A stretch of 64,000 bases of DNA from Capra hircus (lineage: Eukaryota; Chordata; Mammalia; Artiodactyla; Bovidae): assembly GCF_001704415.2 (NCBI RefSeq), contig NC_030822.1, positions 50,275,345 to 50,339,344 of the forward strand, read 5' to 3'. The translations under genes and the position numbers were made by a program. Below, piece after piece: positions 32,506-43,642 of this stretch (positions are counted from its first letter, which is position 1; each line of letters starts with the position of its first letter). The notes beneath the pieces are model-generated. The model was not told where the DNA came from and did not search any database. It worked only from the letters and a program-made list of their open reading frames with translations.

Positions 32506-32699
32506 ACATAAATACGATTTAAGTACAAATACTAAGTATAATTTGATCTCTTTCTCTTTGCCTTTTTATTATTCTCAGTCTCTTCTCAAACTACTTTAGG
32601 TTTCCCCCCCACATTTAAATAGAAAAGAACCTTTTAACTTTACCCTGAAATTTTTCTTGGCGTCAAAAACCTTCCTGAACTTTGTACGGTTGGTTCAAT

Positions 32700-32830
32700 T
32701 TTTGATTTTTTTCTTTTTTGGCTACGCCACAAAGTCTGTGCTATCTCAGTTCTCTAACCAGGGACTGAACCCAGGAGACATCAGTGAAAGCCCAGTATTC
32801 GAACCAATAGGCCACCGCAGAACTCCCCAA
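32700..32830 (-). mobile_element. CHR-2-like SINE
   Basis: Minus-oriented: TTTTTTGGCTACGCCACAAA, CTAACCAGGGACTGAACCCA, ending ACCGCAGAACTCCCC. Confidence 0.82.
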
Positions 32831-32941
32831 GTTCTGATTTTTAAGCATCTGTGATTTTAAGCCAGTTTTCTTGAATATTTTATTCCTCACACTCCTGAAG
32901 GAGCTTTTAGATAATCTTTTTGCCACTATGGTAGAGAAACT

Positions 32942-33039
32942 GACTCCCTCCCCTCCCCCCCACCCCCACCCACCCTCCCCCCCACCCGCCCTCCCCCCCA
33001 CCCCCCCTCCCCCCCATCGCCCACCCCCCACCCCCCCAA
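32942..33039. repeat. C-rich low-complexity tract (CCCCACC/CCCTCC)n
   Basis: Almost pure C with A or T spacers over about 98 bp, with many runs of 4-8 C. The minus strand is G-rich with many runs able to form G-quadruplexes. Long open frames here are composition artefacts. Confidence 0.95.
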
Positions 33040-33682
33040 GTCCAGCCTCTCAGCTTTACCCTCCTGAGAAACAGAACTTGTGATCTGGAAGGAGTGGTCT
33101 GGGCCCAGAGCTGTTTAATGTCTGCTTATTCTGGGATTTTGGTACATTAAATTAAGATGTAACACAGGATAGTAAAGGGATAAAGGCTTTCTTAGTAAAA
33201 CGAGGCCAGGATTATCACTCCCACAGTGTCAGATTTATGCTAATAGGGGAATATGCATTTCTTTGGTAGACCAGATAAAAGCTTTTATCCTGCATCAGTT
33301 CTTGAATTCTTGATGTGTGTTTGGTTACAGGTGCCCCTGAGGAAGGCACCCGCAGCCCAGTGTGGAATATTACTGTCCTGCTCCCATTCCTCACCCTCAG
33401 ATCTGATGGATGGTAAGCTGCCTCCTTTCCTGGGGAAGCCAGGGCACCCTAAGTCCAGAACCTTCCCTCCTTGCTACAGAGCAGTCCTGCTAAGGGTACC
33501 AGTAAAACCATCCAGAACCGCAAAGACTGAGGATGTGGAATTTACTGTACACAAGAAAAAGGCTTGGAGGAGTTGAAATTTAACTATTAATACTTTTCTT
33601 GGGAAGGTAGTGGATTCCAGGAGAAAAGGGGGATTGAACCGGGGAAGGGAGAGGAGAAAAGTGTTAAAGGGGCAATTTGTCT
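33040..33682. other. Unique DNA with an exon-like segment
   Basis: No repeat recognised. 33331-33412 is bounded by TTACAG| and |GTAAGC and so resembles a small exon. The surrounding 107-codon frame matches nothing I know. Confidence 0.3.
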
Positions 33683-33835
33683 ATCTGTTCTCCTGTTGAT
33701 GGACATTTCCATTGTTTCCAAGTTCTGGCTATTAGAAACAGAGTCACAATTAACATTCTTATACAGTTTTTTTTAGTAGATATAGGTTTTCATTTCTTTT
33801 GGAATTCCTGGATCACAAGACAGGTGAATACTGAT
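33683..33835 (-). mobile_element. L1 fragment
   Basis: CTGTTGATGGACATTTCCAT, TTGTTTCCAAGTTCTGGCTA, ATAGGTTTTCATTTCTTTTG: reverse complement of an L1 3' UTR. The same region occurs at 52723-52830. Confidence 0.75.
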
Positions 33836-34082
33836 AAGAAAATGCCACTTCTGAGCTCTGTACTCAGAAAAACAGTTTGCTTGCTAGATTACCAGTTGAT
33901 TACAAAGGATGTTAAAGGGTACAAATAAACAGCCAGATGAAGAGATCTGGAAGGGGACTGAGCACAGGAGCTTTGTGCCCAGGGAGTTTGGGGTACATCA
34001 TCCTCCAGGCATATAGACGAGTGCTTCCTCAACCCAGAAGCTCCCCAAACCCCATTCTTTCAGGGCTTTATGGGAGCCTCAT

Positions 34083-34880
34083 TCAGTTCAGTTCAGTCGC
34101 TCAGTCATGTCCGACTCTTTGCAACCCCGTGAATTGCAGCATGCCAGGCCTCCCTGTCCATCACCAACTCCCGGAGTTCACTCAAACTCATGTCCATCCA
34201 GTCAGTGATGCCATCCAGCCATATCCTCTGTTGTCCCCTTTTCCTCCTGCCCCCAATCCCTCCCAGCATCAGAGTCTTTTCCAATGAGTCAACTCTTCGC
34301 ATGAGGTGGCCAAAGTACTGGAGTTTCAGCTTTAGTATCAGTCCTTCCAAAGAACACCCAGGACTGATCTCCTTTAGAATGGACTGGTTGGATCTCCTTG
34401 CAGTCCAAGGGACTCTCAAGAGTCTTCTCCAACACCACAGTTCAAAAGCATCAATTCTTCAGCACTCAGCCTTCTTCACAGTCCAACTCTCACATCCATA
34501 CATGACTACTGGAAAAACCATAGCCTTGACTAGATGGACTTTTGTTGGCAAAGTAATGTCTCTGCTTTTGAATATGATATCTAGGTTGGTCACAACTTTC
34601 CTTCCAAGGAGTAAGTGTCTTTTAACTTCATGGCTGCAATCACCATCTGTAGTGATTTTGGAGACCCCCAAAATAAAGTTAGCCACTGTTCCACTGTTTC
34701 CCCATCTATTTCCCATGAAGTGATGGGATCAGATGCCATTATCTTAGTTTTCTGAATGTTGAGCTTTAAGCCAACTTTTTCACTCTCCTCTTTTACTTTC
34801 ATCAAGGGGCTCATTAGTTCCTCTTCACTTTCTGCCATAAGGGTGGTGTCATCTGCATATCTGAGGTTATTGTCATTACA
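34083..34880 (-). mobile_element. BovB LINE, 3' 0.8 kb
   Basis: (CAGTT)n tail then RT C-terminal domain on the minus strand (LDIIFKSRDITLPTKVHLVK, LKLQYFGHLMRRVDSLEKT). Truncated near YADD (CTGCATATCTGAGGTTATTG). Confidence 0.93.
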
Positions 34881-34884
34881 TAAG

Positions 34885-35095
34885 ATTAATTGATTAAATC
34901 ATTAGTTGTTGGTGATTAATTCACTCTCTATCCACTCTCCCCTCCCCAGAGGTGTGGGGGTGGGCAGGGATTGGGGCTAAAAGTTCCAACCATCTAATCA
35001 CGTGGTTGGTTCCCTTGGCATTGAATCCCTACCCGTAGACGCTTTCCAAAATCATCTCATTAACATAAACTTAGGCACAGTTCAAAGGAGCTTGT
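34885..35095 (-). mobile_element. Ancient LTR-like repeat, copy 2
   Basis: Reverse complement shares GTTTATGTTAATGAG, GGGAACCAACC and CCTCTGGGGAGGGGAGAG with 15930-16080. Minus-oriented fragment of the same unnamed family. Confidence 0.55.
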
Positions 35096-35212
35096 TATGA
35101 ATGACAAAATACACCTTAATCTCTCCTATCATTTAGGAACTTCCAAAGATTTTAGGAGCTCTGTGCTAGAAAAGGAAATGAAAATCAAATATATCTTATT
35201 GCAAATTGTTAT

Positions 35213-35420
35213 GTGCTTAGTTGCTCAGTCGTGTCCAATTCTTTGTGACCCCATGGACTGTAGCCTGCCAGGTGCTTCTGTCCATGGGGATTCTCCAGGC
35301 AAGAATACTGGAGTGGGTTGCCATGCCCTCCTCCAGGGAAACTTCCCAATCCAGGGATGAAACCCAGGTCTCCCAAATTGCAGGTGGATTCTTTACTGTC
35401 TGAGCTATTAGGGAAGCCCA
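35213..35420 (-). mobile_element. Bov-tA SINE
   Basis: GCTTAGTTGCTCAGTCGTGT to GAGCTATTAGGGAAGCCCA, a full minus-oriented copy. Confidence 0.93.
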
Positions 35421-35435
35421 TGAACACTCGAGCAG

Positions 35436-35535
35436 GTAGCCTCCTTCTCCAGGAGATCTTCCTGACCCGGGAATTAAATCGAGGTCTGCTGCATTGCAGG
35501 TGGATTCTTTACCAGCTGAGCTACCAGAGAACCCA
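35436..35535 (-). mobile_element. Bov-tA SINE, tRNA-derived half only
   Basis: CTTCTCCAGGAGATCTTCCT to GAGCTACCAGAGAACCC. The 3' Bov-A half is missing. Confidence 0.8.
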
Positions 35536-35681
35536 ATATAAATTGCTCTACTACACTTCTATAACCAAGAAATCCAAAAGCTGATCTAAGTTCAGGTCCA
35601 GTTGGACCCAGGGTTTCAAATTACCACATGAGGACTATGGTTTTCACCACCCCTTAGCTCTACAGGCATCTAGTTCTGTTG

Positions 35682-35887
35682 TTTTAATTGCTCAGTCATG
35701 TCTGACTCTTTTGTGACCCCATGGACTGCAGACTGCCAGCTCCTCTGTCCATGAGATTTCCCAGAAAAGAGTACTGGAGTGGGTGGCCAGTCCCTCCTCC
35801 AGCGGATCTTCTCGACCCAGGGACTGAACCTGAGTGTCCTGCATTGGCAGGCAGATTCTTTGCCTCTGAGCCACCTTGGAAGCCCAG
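35682..35887 (-). mobile_element. Bov-tA SINE
   Basis: Minus-oriented, ending GAGCCACCTTGGAAGCCCA. Perfect 12-bp TSD CTAGTTCTGTTG at 35670-35681 and 35888-35899. Confidence 0.93.
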
Positions 35888-35899
35888 CTAGTTCTGTTG

Positions 35900-37261
35900 G
35901 GCCCAAGCAAATTTTTGTCAGGTGACAGTCAGGAGGATCACGAGTTGTCCCTGGCTGATATCATCTATATACACAAACAGAAAAGAAAGAATTTTCTCTC
36001 CCTAGCATAATGTTCAGTCCATGTCAGTTTCCAAACAGGACCCTGGTAAGGTTACATGCTTATCTTACTCCATCCAGGAGGATGGGATATTCTGACTGTT
36101 CAGCTGGAGACATATACTCACGAAAATCACATAGTGTGATTGCTATGGACGATTCTCAGGGCATTTCTCAGATGGATGGCTTGGAGGACAGCTATTCACT
36201 ATACCCCGAATTCCATTTGGCTTGAACATTTTCCTAAACTCTCCAATATGAAGCTGTTTTTGCACACATGGAGTTCGGTGTGTATTCAGCTTAGAAAAAA
36301 GGAGCATTGCAGGCTTGACAGCATCAAGGATAGGTCAGAGGTCATCTTCTGCCCCATCACCCTCAGAACTCTTTGTACTTCCTGGAGGACCACTGGTTGA
36401 TGATAATCATCTAGTGAATACAATCTAGATTTTAGAAACTGGAAGGGTCACTCTGCTGCACCACCTCCCCAGCTAACCCTCCAGCCTCCCCAGATTGCAG
36501 CTAGAGACACACCTGTGAGACAGAAAAAGAAGGCATTTTCACACAGATTGCACATGAACAACAGCTGCATTTATTCTTTTCTGCTCTCAGTTCCTTAATC
36601 TGCCTTCTCTTTCCACTGGGGTAAAGCCAAAAAGACAATGAAAAGAGATCACAGCCGTATTATGCATCGTTCTTCTGTGATAAAGTCATGAAATCTCTCT
36701 TATTTGTCAATGAGGGTGTTTTCTGACAGCTGGCTTTTATAATTCATCTATTAGACAGTTTCAATATAATGACCAATTTTTAAAAAGAACTTTGGGAGGC
36801 CCCCTAGAGTTTCAGCTATTTAAATAAAACATAACAGAATTTTCCAAAGAAATAAAAGGTGATGCCTTCATACAGCTGCTCACATTCAAACACTCATCTG
36901 GAAAGCTAGAACTAACAAACTTACGAGTGCAAGTCTCATTTTCCTGTTCTCAGAATCCCTCCCCCCATTGTATCAGCACTCTTTCAAAATCCTGATATGA
37001 AATTATTCCCTCCAGAAAGTCTTCCTTGGTTAATTACTTCCGGATCTAATTATTGATACATGTTTCCCATCATTTAAACAATAATTGCTAGTAAGTTCCA
37101 ATTAGGTTCACCTTCTCTCGTCTGTGTATGGATTGAAAATTTCATGAGTCTTGGGTTATGAGTGTACCTCCTGTTTTCCCAGGTGATGGCTCTTGGGCAG
37201 GGACCTTCTTTTTTGTGTCTATATAATTTCCCTTTACTCTCCCCTCATCCCCAGGCTGCTT
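35900..37261. other. Unique intergenic DNA
   Basis: No gene or repeat recognised in 1.36 kb. Confidence 0.35.
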
Positions 37262-37600
37262 TTGTTGTTGTTCAGTTGCTAAGGTGTGTCTGACTCTTTC
37301 ATGAACAACAGCTGCAACAGTGTGCAACTCCAAGGACTGTAGCACGCCAGGCTTCCCTGTCCTTCACTATCCCCAAAGTTTGCTCCAACTCATGTCCACT
37401 GAGTCGATGTTGCCATCCAACCATCTTATCCTCTGCCGCCCCCTTCTCCTCCTGCCCTCAATCTTTTCCAATCAGTTGGCTCTTCACATCAGGTGGACAA
37501 AGTATTGGAGCTTCAGCTTCAGCATCGGTCCTTCCAATGAATATTCAGGGTTGATTTCCTTTAGAATTGACTAGTTTGATCTCCTTGCTGTCCAAGGAAC
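37262..37600 (-). mobile_element. BovB LINE 3' fragment, older subtype
   Basis: TTGTTGTTCAGTTGCTAAGG start (GTTGTT-type tail rather than CAGTT repeats), then ATCAGGTGGACAAAGTATTG. A small insertion near 37300 carries AACAACAGCTGCAAC. Confidence 0.87.
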
Positions 37601-37976
37601 TCGCTTTAAGCAAAGACAAATGAGGAACTTATTTACTGGTGTAGTGAGAGATCCTGGGCTCTGAAAATTGCAGAGGTGAAATTCCAGCTCTCCTATTCAC
37701 AGCTGCGTGGGAGGAAAGGATCAATATTTGAAAGCTTAATTTTCTTCCATGAAAACATGATAATAAATTACTGAGGGTTTGTGTGATAATTAAGTCAGAT
37801 CTGTGTGTGTGATAATTCAAATCTGTGTTCAAAAGCACTTGAAGATCCTTCAGAAATTAGTGATATTATTGCAGAAGCTGCTGAATCTATGAAATATCTT
37901 TCTCCTTTGTCGGCAGCTTTTAAAATTTTTTTCCAGAAGACAAAACCTTTTATACCAGATTAGAAAGAAGATGGAG
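37601..37976. other. Unique intergenic DNA
   Basis: No feature recognised. Confidence 0.3.
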
Positions 37977-38090
37977 GGAATTCCCTGATGGCCCAGTGGT
38001 TAGGAGTCTTCACTTTCACTGATAAGGGCTCAGGTTCATTCCCTGGTTGGGGAACTAAGATCCTCAGGATCTTAAATAAATAAATAAGGT
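37977..38090 (+). mobile_element. CHR-2-like SINE
   Basis: GAATTCCCTGATGGCCCAGT head, GGTTGGGGAACTAAGATCC and an (AATA)n tail. Confidence 0.85.
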
Positions 38091-38177
38091 TGAAATCGTA
38101 AATAATCTTGAGGATAAGGAACAATCAAGTCAAATATATTCACTCTGCCACGTCTGATAAATATATGGCCATAAACC

Positions 38178-38446
38178 CCATCACTGGAAGGACTGATGCT
38201 GAAGCTGAAGCTCCAATACTTTGGCCACCTGATGCGAAATGTTGACGTATTGAAAAAGACCCTGCTGCTGGGAAAGATTAAGGACAGGAGGAGAAGCGGG
38301 CAGCAGAGGATAGGATGGTTGGATGGCATCACCGCTTCACTGGACATGAATGTAAGCAAACTCTGGGAGATAGTGAAGGACAGGAAAGCCTGGTGTGGGG
38401 TCGCAAAGAGTTGGACACAAATTAGCAAATGAACAACAACAACAAT
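38178..38446 (+). mobile_element. BovB LINE 3' end, older subtype
   Basis: AAGCTCCAATACTTTGGCCA to GAACAACAACAACAA. C-terminal RT remnant plus 3' UTR. Confidence 0.9.
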
Positions 38447-38859
38447 GTACTCCATCACTGCTCTTTCCCTAAGCATTGATGGACGCAAAGCAGAGTATCC
38501 CATTCAATCTGATATTAATACATCTGAGAATTCTCAACAAAGAGCTCTAGACTGACACTGGCAACAAACTGGAGTCTGTCCACTCATGCTAACAAGTACT
38601 ACTGACACCAGGCTACTTTCAAAAGGGCAGGATTTGATTAGACAATTAGGGGACAATTGGAGGAAGAGAGTGAGGGAGCATTCATCACTGGATGTAGATG
38701 TGAAACTGGGAAAGGGAAAACAGGAGAGGGAAAAAAGTGCAAGTTCTGTGGCCTGATATATTTTGTTATCAGTACTGATAGAGGTATATCTCAGGGTCCG
38801 TTTGAAAGATTGTTCTGCAGACAACTATAAAATCATTGCCACTTACACAGTATTTATCT
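38447..38859. other. Unique intergenic DNA
   Basis: No feature recognised. Confidence 0.3.
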
Positions 38860-39955
38860 GGGTGGTGTGGTAGGAAGTAGTGTGAGGAGTTCTGCTGCAG
38901 ACGGACTAGTCCGTGGAGGCCCCTCTAAGAAGGTGTCGTTAGGGCTGAGACGTAAACCATGGTTTTCAGGAACCAGCCCTACACAAAGGAGTAGGAAGAA
39001 GCAAGCAGGAAAGTTTCAGGCCAGGATCAAGGAGCAAGGAGGAGTGGCAAAGGATGAGTATAAAGGGGAACAGTGCTGGATCACACATAGTTCTGGGGCC
39101 TAAATAGGAAGTTTACATACACACTAAAGGGCTTTTAGGGTCGTTACAAGATCTTAGGTAGACTTATTTTATCTTCTTTTTTAATGAATTAAAATTGCTT
39201 TACAATATTGTGTTAGTTTCTGCTGTACAACAAAGTGAATCAGCTATGTGGACACATACATCCCCTCCCTCTTGAGCCTCCCTTCTACCCCACCCTCATC
39301 CACCCCTCTAGGTTGTCACAGCGTACCCCGCGGAGCTTGCTGCACTACGCAGCAGCTTCCTGCTAGCTATCTGTTTTATAGACGGTAGTGTGTATACGTC
39401 AGTGCTATTCTCCCAGTCTGTCCCACCTCCCCTTCCCCTCCTCTGTGACCACACATCCGTTCTCTACATCCTCGTCTCTATTCCTGCCCTGCAAATAGGT
39501 TCATCTGTATCATTTTTTTAATGTGTTAATATATGATATTTGTTTTTCTCTTTCTGACTTACTGTGTTCTGTATGACAGACTCGAGGTCCATCCACATCA
39601 CCACAAATGACCCAGTTTTGTTCCTTCTTATGACGGAGTAGTATTCCTTTGTTTGTATGTACGATCTTAGGCAGATTTTAAAAGCCCTCTCTGGTTACTG
39701 TGCACAAACCAGGTGGGAAGTGGAGATGGGTCAAGAGTTGAAGAGAAGAGGAGATTAGGAGACTGAGTGAAAGAGGACCATGGTGATAAATATCACACAT
39801 TCAGGGGACAGGGATATGTGTCTGGGAGGTTGACCCTCCAGGACTTGCTGATATGCTGAGAAGGGGGTAAGGAGAAAAGAGGAACCATGGGTGACTGCAT
39901 TCTGGATGATGGTGCCTTTTATCCAGATAAGGGCCAATAGGAGGAGAAACTTAAG
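38860..39955 (+). mobile_element. Ancient interspersed repeat (unnamed), split by an L1
   Basis: Phrases CCCCTCTAAGAAGGTGTCGT before, and TCCAGGACTTGCTGATATGC and TGGATGATGGTGCCTTTTAT after, recall one long mammalian-wide repeat in order. The L1 at 39166-39662 interrupts it. The family assignment is uncertain. Confidence 0.4.
39166..39662 (-). mobile_element. L1 3' end
   Basis: Minus-oriented L1 3' UTR: TTGTGTTAGTTTCTGCTGTA, CAAAGTGAATCAGCTATG, CAAATGACCCAGTTTTGTTC. TSD GATCTTAGGTAGACTT (39150-39165) and GATCTTAGGCAGATTT (39663-39678). Confidence 0.9.
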
Positions 39956-40158
39956 CGTTGAGGGTGGGAGGCAGTGATTTTCTTGCAGAACAAGCTGCGT
40001 GTCATTCAGTAGCCACTTACTCTTATCCAGTGGGAATTCTGGGCATGAAATTGAGAAAAAAAAAAAAAGAGAGAGAAAAAGAGGAAATGTGTACTCTTAT
40101 TAAGATCATTCATTCACTCAACAGATATGTATCATATGCCAGACCCTCTTCTAGGTTT

Positions 40159-40373
40159 TGTTGTTGTTATTTGGTTGCTTCAGTTATGTCTGACTCTCTT
40201 GTGACCCCATGGACTGTAGCCCACCAGACTCCGCTGTCCATGGGATTTCCCAGGCAAGAATACTGGAGAGGGTTGTCATTTCCTCCTCCAGGGGATCTTC
40301 TAGACTCAGAGACTGAACTCAAGTCTCCTGCATTGGCAGGTGGATTCTTTGCCACTGAGCCACCAGGAAAACA
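40159..40373 (-). mobile_element. Bov-tA SINE
   Basis: Minus-oriented, ending GAGCCACCAGGAAAACA. TSD CTCTTCTAGGTTT (40146-40158) and CTCTCCTAGGTTT (40374-40386). Confidence 0.92.
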
Positions 40374-40547
40374 CTCTCCTAGGTTTGGGGATTGCCAAAG
40401 TTCTTGGTCTCATAGAATTTCTATTCCACTAGGTATGGTGTATACATGTGTACACACAAAAAGTACATAATATACCAAATGGCGATGAGTACTATGAATA
40501 AAATGAAACAATATAAAGGATAAAAAATTAAGTGTGTCTATACATAT

Positions 40548-40823
40548 GATAGAGGGCAATGGCAACCCACTCCAGCACTCTTGCCTGGAAAATCCCATGG
40601 ATGGAGGAGCCTGGTGGGCTGCAGTCCATGGGGTCGCGAAGAGTCGGACATGACTGAGTGACTTCACTTTCACTTTTCACTTTCATGCTTTGGAGAAGGA
40701 AATGGCAACCCACTCCAGTGTTCTTGCCTGGAGAATCCCAGGGACGGGGGAGCCTGGTGGGCTTCTGTCTATGGGGTCGCACAGAGTCGGACATGACTGA
40801 AGTGACTTAGCAGCAGCAGCAGC
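40548..40823 (+). mobile_element. Bov-A2 SINE
   Basis: Dimer with standard linker and a GCAGCAGCAGCAGC tail. TSD ATACATAT at 40540-40547 and 40824-40831. Confidence 0.93.
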
Positions 40824-40865
40824 ATACATATAGGGAATGGTTTGCAGTTTGATATATGGTAGTGC

Positions 40866-40936
40866 CATATATATATATATATATATATAGTGCCACATAT
40901 ATATATATGGTGCCATATATATATATATATATATAT
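40866..40936. repeat. (AT)n microsatellite, three blocks
   Basis: Three (AT)n runs separated by GTGCCAC and GGTGCC spacers. Likely polymorphic. Drives several spurious reading frames. Confidence 0.95.
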
Positions 40937-40974
40937 CTCAAAGGCTCTGTAATAAGATGACATTTGATTAGAAA

Positions 40975-41250
40975 GATGAAGGAGATGATAAAGAAAGCTA
41001 CATGGATACCTGGGGCATTTCAGGCAGAGGAAGGGGAAATGCAAAGGTCCAGGAGCTGAGAAGAGGCCTAAGTGACTGAGCAGAATGATGGAGGGAGAGT
41101 GCAGAGAGAGGAAGGTGGAGAGATAGTGGGGTGGGGTTTTATTTGACTGGTCGTGGCCACTTTATGAATTTTGGATTTGACTGTGAGCCAGATGAGAGCC
41201 CCTACAGCATTTCTACCTTTACTGGAAGACACACCAAAGAGTCCCATGTG
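40975..41250 (+). mobile_element. Ancient interspersed repeat fragment (unnamed)
   Basis: CAGGCAGAGGAAGGGGAAAT, GCAAAGGTCCAGGAGCTGAG resemble the family seen at 38860-39955. Low certainty. Confidence 0.35.
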
Positions 41251-41572
41251 TAGTCCTGGATTCTTATTAAATAAGGAAACATTTTTTATATCTGGCCAGC
41301 TTGTGGTGAAGCATAAAAAATAAATCATGAATAAAATGAGCATGGTGGTATCTTCTAGCAAAAATCACCTAGCCCAAAAAGCTATCAACATTTCTCTCAC
41401 CCAGGCCATTTCTTCCCTGAGCAGCTGGGGATACAATCCTTACAGCTTACAAATCCTGCTGTAGGCTGGGTATAGTTTAGGGATAATAGGGAAGTGACAC
41501 CCTTCTCATTCAAAGCTTCTCAGCTACCAAAAATCTTATCCATCCATCCAGCCAGTCAATATTTATTGATCT

Positions 41573-41703
41573 TGGTCGGATGGCATCAGTGATTCAATGG
41601 ACATGATCTTGGAGATGGTGAAGGACAGAGGGGCCTGGTGTGCTGCAGTCCATGGGGTCTCAAAGAGTCAGACACAACTTAGCAACTGAACAACAATAAC
41701 AAA
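41573..41703 (+). mobile_element. BovB LINE 3' tip, older subtype
   Basis: GGATGGCATCAGTGATTCAA to CAACTGAACAACAATAACAA, only about 130 bp of 3' UTR. Confidence 0.88.
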
Positions 41704-42212
41704 TACTACATGTACAGTGGTGAACTAGGCACTATGAATACCTACAGATGGATGACTCCCAAGATCTGTGTTTTCTCAGATTCTGTCTATTTGCATCCGT
41801 TAATCACAGGGTCAAATTATAGCCAAAGTATTAATAGTTTATGTCCCTCTAGTGATCCAGCTTAAGTCGGTTCACAAAAATCACATTTTAAACTAACCAA
41901 CCAGTCCTGAGGCCATACTCCCAATCACCTTCTTCTCTACCTCTCACACATCAAACCGGCATTTCCCCTGCCCTGAATCAATCAACACAAGGCCAGGGAC
42001 CAGGAAACTAGGGCCAGTCCCTCTGCCCCAAAGCTTACAGGAATGTTTCAAACTAGCCGATCCTCAACTGTTTTACCTTGTCCAATCCAATCTTTCCCAC
42101 AGAAAAAGAGTGGAGCCTGTGCTTTCCTCTAAGTCCTATTTCTGCCTCCTGACCCAATCTAGTGCTTCTCCATGTGGCCCTGTGTGGCACCAGTACCTCC
42201 TACTCTCAGGAG
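41704..42212. other. Unique intergenic DNA
   Basis: No feature recognised. Confidence 0.3.
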
Positions 42213-42412
42213 GTGGATTCCCAGATGGCACTAATGGTAAAGAACCTGCCAGCCAATGCAAGAGATTAAGAGACATGGGTTCGATCCCTGGGTGGGGAAA
42301 ATCCCCTACAGAAGGAAATGCAACCCACTCCAGTACTGTTGTCTGGAGAATCCCATGGACAGAGGAGCCTGGAGGGCTAGAGTTGGACACAGCTGAAGTG
42401 ACTTAGCATGCA
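42213..42412 (+). mobile_element. Bov-tA SINE, diverged
   Basis: GGTAAAGAACCTGCCAGCCA head, CAACCCACTCCAGTACTGTT body and GAAGTGACTTAGCATGCAC end. Confidence 0.87.
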
Positions 42413-43435
42413 CATATCTTTCAGTAGCATTAGCCTCTTCCTGTTGACATGCGGTCACCCTACAGCTTCCTTCCTCTTCTCCCTCTCCTTCTTTCTTTGA
42501 GTCAAGTATCTCTTCCTTCCCTTTGTCTCTTACCTAATTTCCTGTTTGCTTTGCCTAAGGTATGGTTTCTTTGCTCAAGCAGACTGATCCATGTTCTTCC
42601 TGCCCTCTGAGACCTGGAACATGGGCACTGGGTGATTCTTGTTTCCCTTAGGTTCACCCTGGCCTCATCGCTTGTGGACAGCAGGCTCCCTCTTATTTGC
42701 CTTTTGACACTGCTTCAATCCCCCTTGCTCCTGATAGTCCTCAATGAAAATCTAGCATATCTTTGAGCCACTGCTCAGTCTTATAAATACATTTCTACTC
42801 TATTTAGTGCCTCTGAGAAGTTATCATGGTTAATGTCTGTGCTTTAATGTTCCCTCTTGAGTGATGGTTCATCCAGCGAAGTCACACGTTTGTTTTAGTT
42901 ACAAAAGAGGTGACCAACAAGGGGATTTGATTTGATGGCTTAGTTTGGGAGAGCAATTTTTCTGTTATTAACTCATATGACAAATCTAAGAGGTACTCTT
43001 GGCTAGCATTGATTTAAGTGGGTGAGAGGTTGTGTTTTTCTGTTTAGTTGAGCTTGCTGACCTTTTTAAAGTCAGCAGAATCCAATAATATTGTTTAAGC
43101 ATCCTTGTAGAATCTATGCTAAGCACTAGCAATTGAGTTCAAGTGGATATAATTGGTATCCTCTGAATATTTATATTCCAAAGCTGACATGAACACAAAA
43201 CAGTTTAACACAGTACTGCGAAATATGCTCATGTGTCAAAATGATTAATACACAGTTGCTTCCTAGCTAAAGTTTGAACAACTAAGTGCTGAGTCTCCCC
43301 TCCTACTAGATCTACTGAAATATGCTAGAACTGCCTGGTGCTCAGAACTGCCTGATCCCAATAACAGTGAGAACATTGAAAGCTTTTAAGCTTTCAACAA
43401 AAAAAAAGTCTTAAAATTTGTTGTATTCCCCTCTC
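42413..43435. other. Unique intergenic DNA
   Basis: No gene or repeat recognised. 42460-42540 is C/T-rich. Confidence 0.35.
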
Positions 43436-43642
43436 CCCAGGTGCGCTAGTGGTAAAGAACGTGCTGCCAATTCAGGAGATGTGAGAGACGCAGGTTTGAT
43501 CCCTGGGTTGGGGAGATCCCTGGAGAGGGAAATGGCAAAACACTCCAGTATTCTTGCCTGGAGAATCTCATGGACAGCTGGCGGGCTACAGTCCATAGCG
43601 TCGCACAGAGTTACACATGACTGAAATGACTTAGCATGCACC
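43436..43642 (+). mobile_element. Bov-tA SINE
   Basis: GCGCTAGTGGTAAAGAACGT head, GATCCCTGGAGAGGGAAATG body, ATGACTTAGCATGCACC end. Confidence 0.9.

Noticed and set aside
32741..33083. Proline-rich and glycine-rich open frames
   Set aside because: Produced by the C-rich low-complexity tract on either strand.
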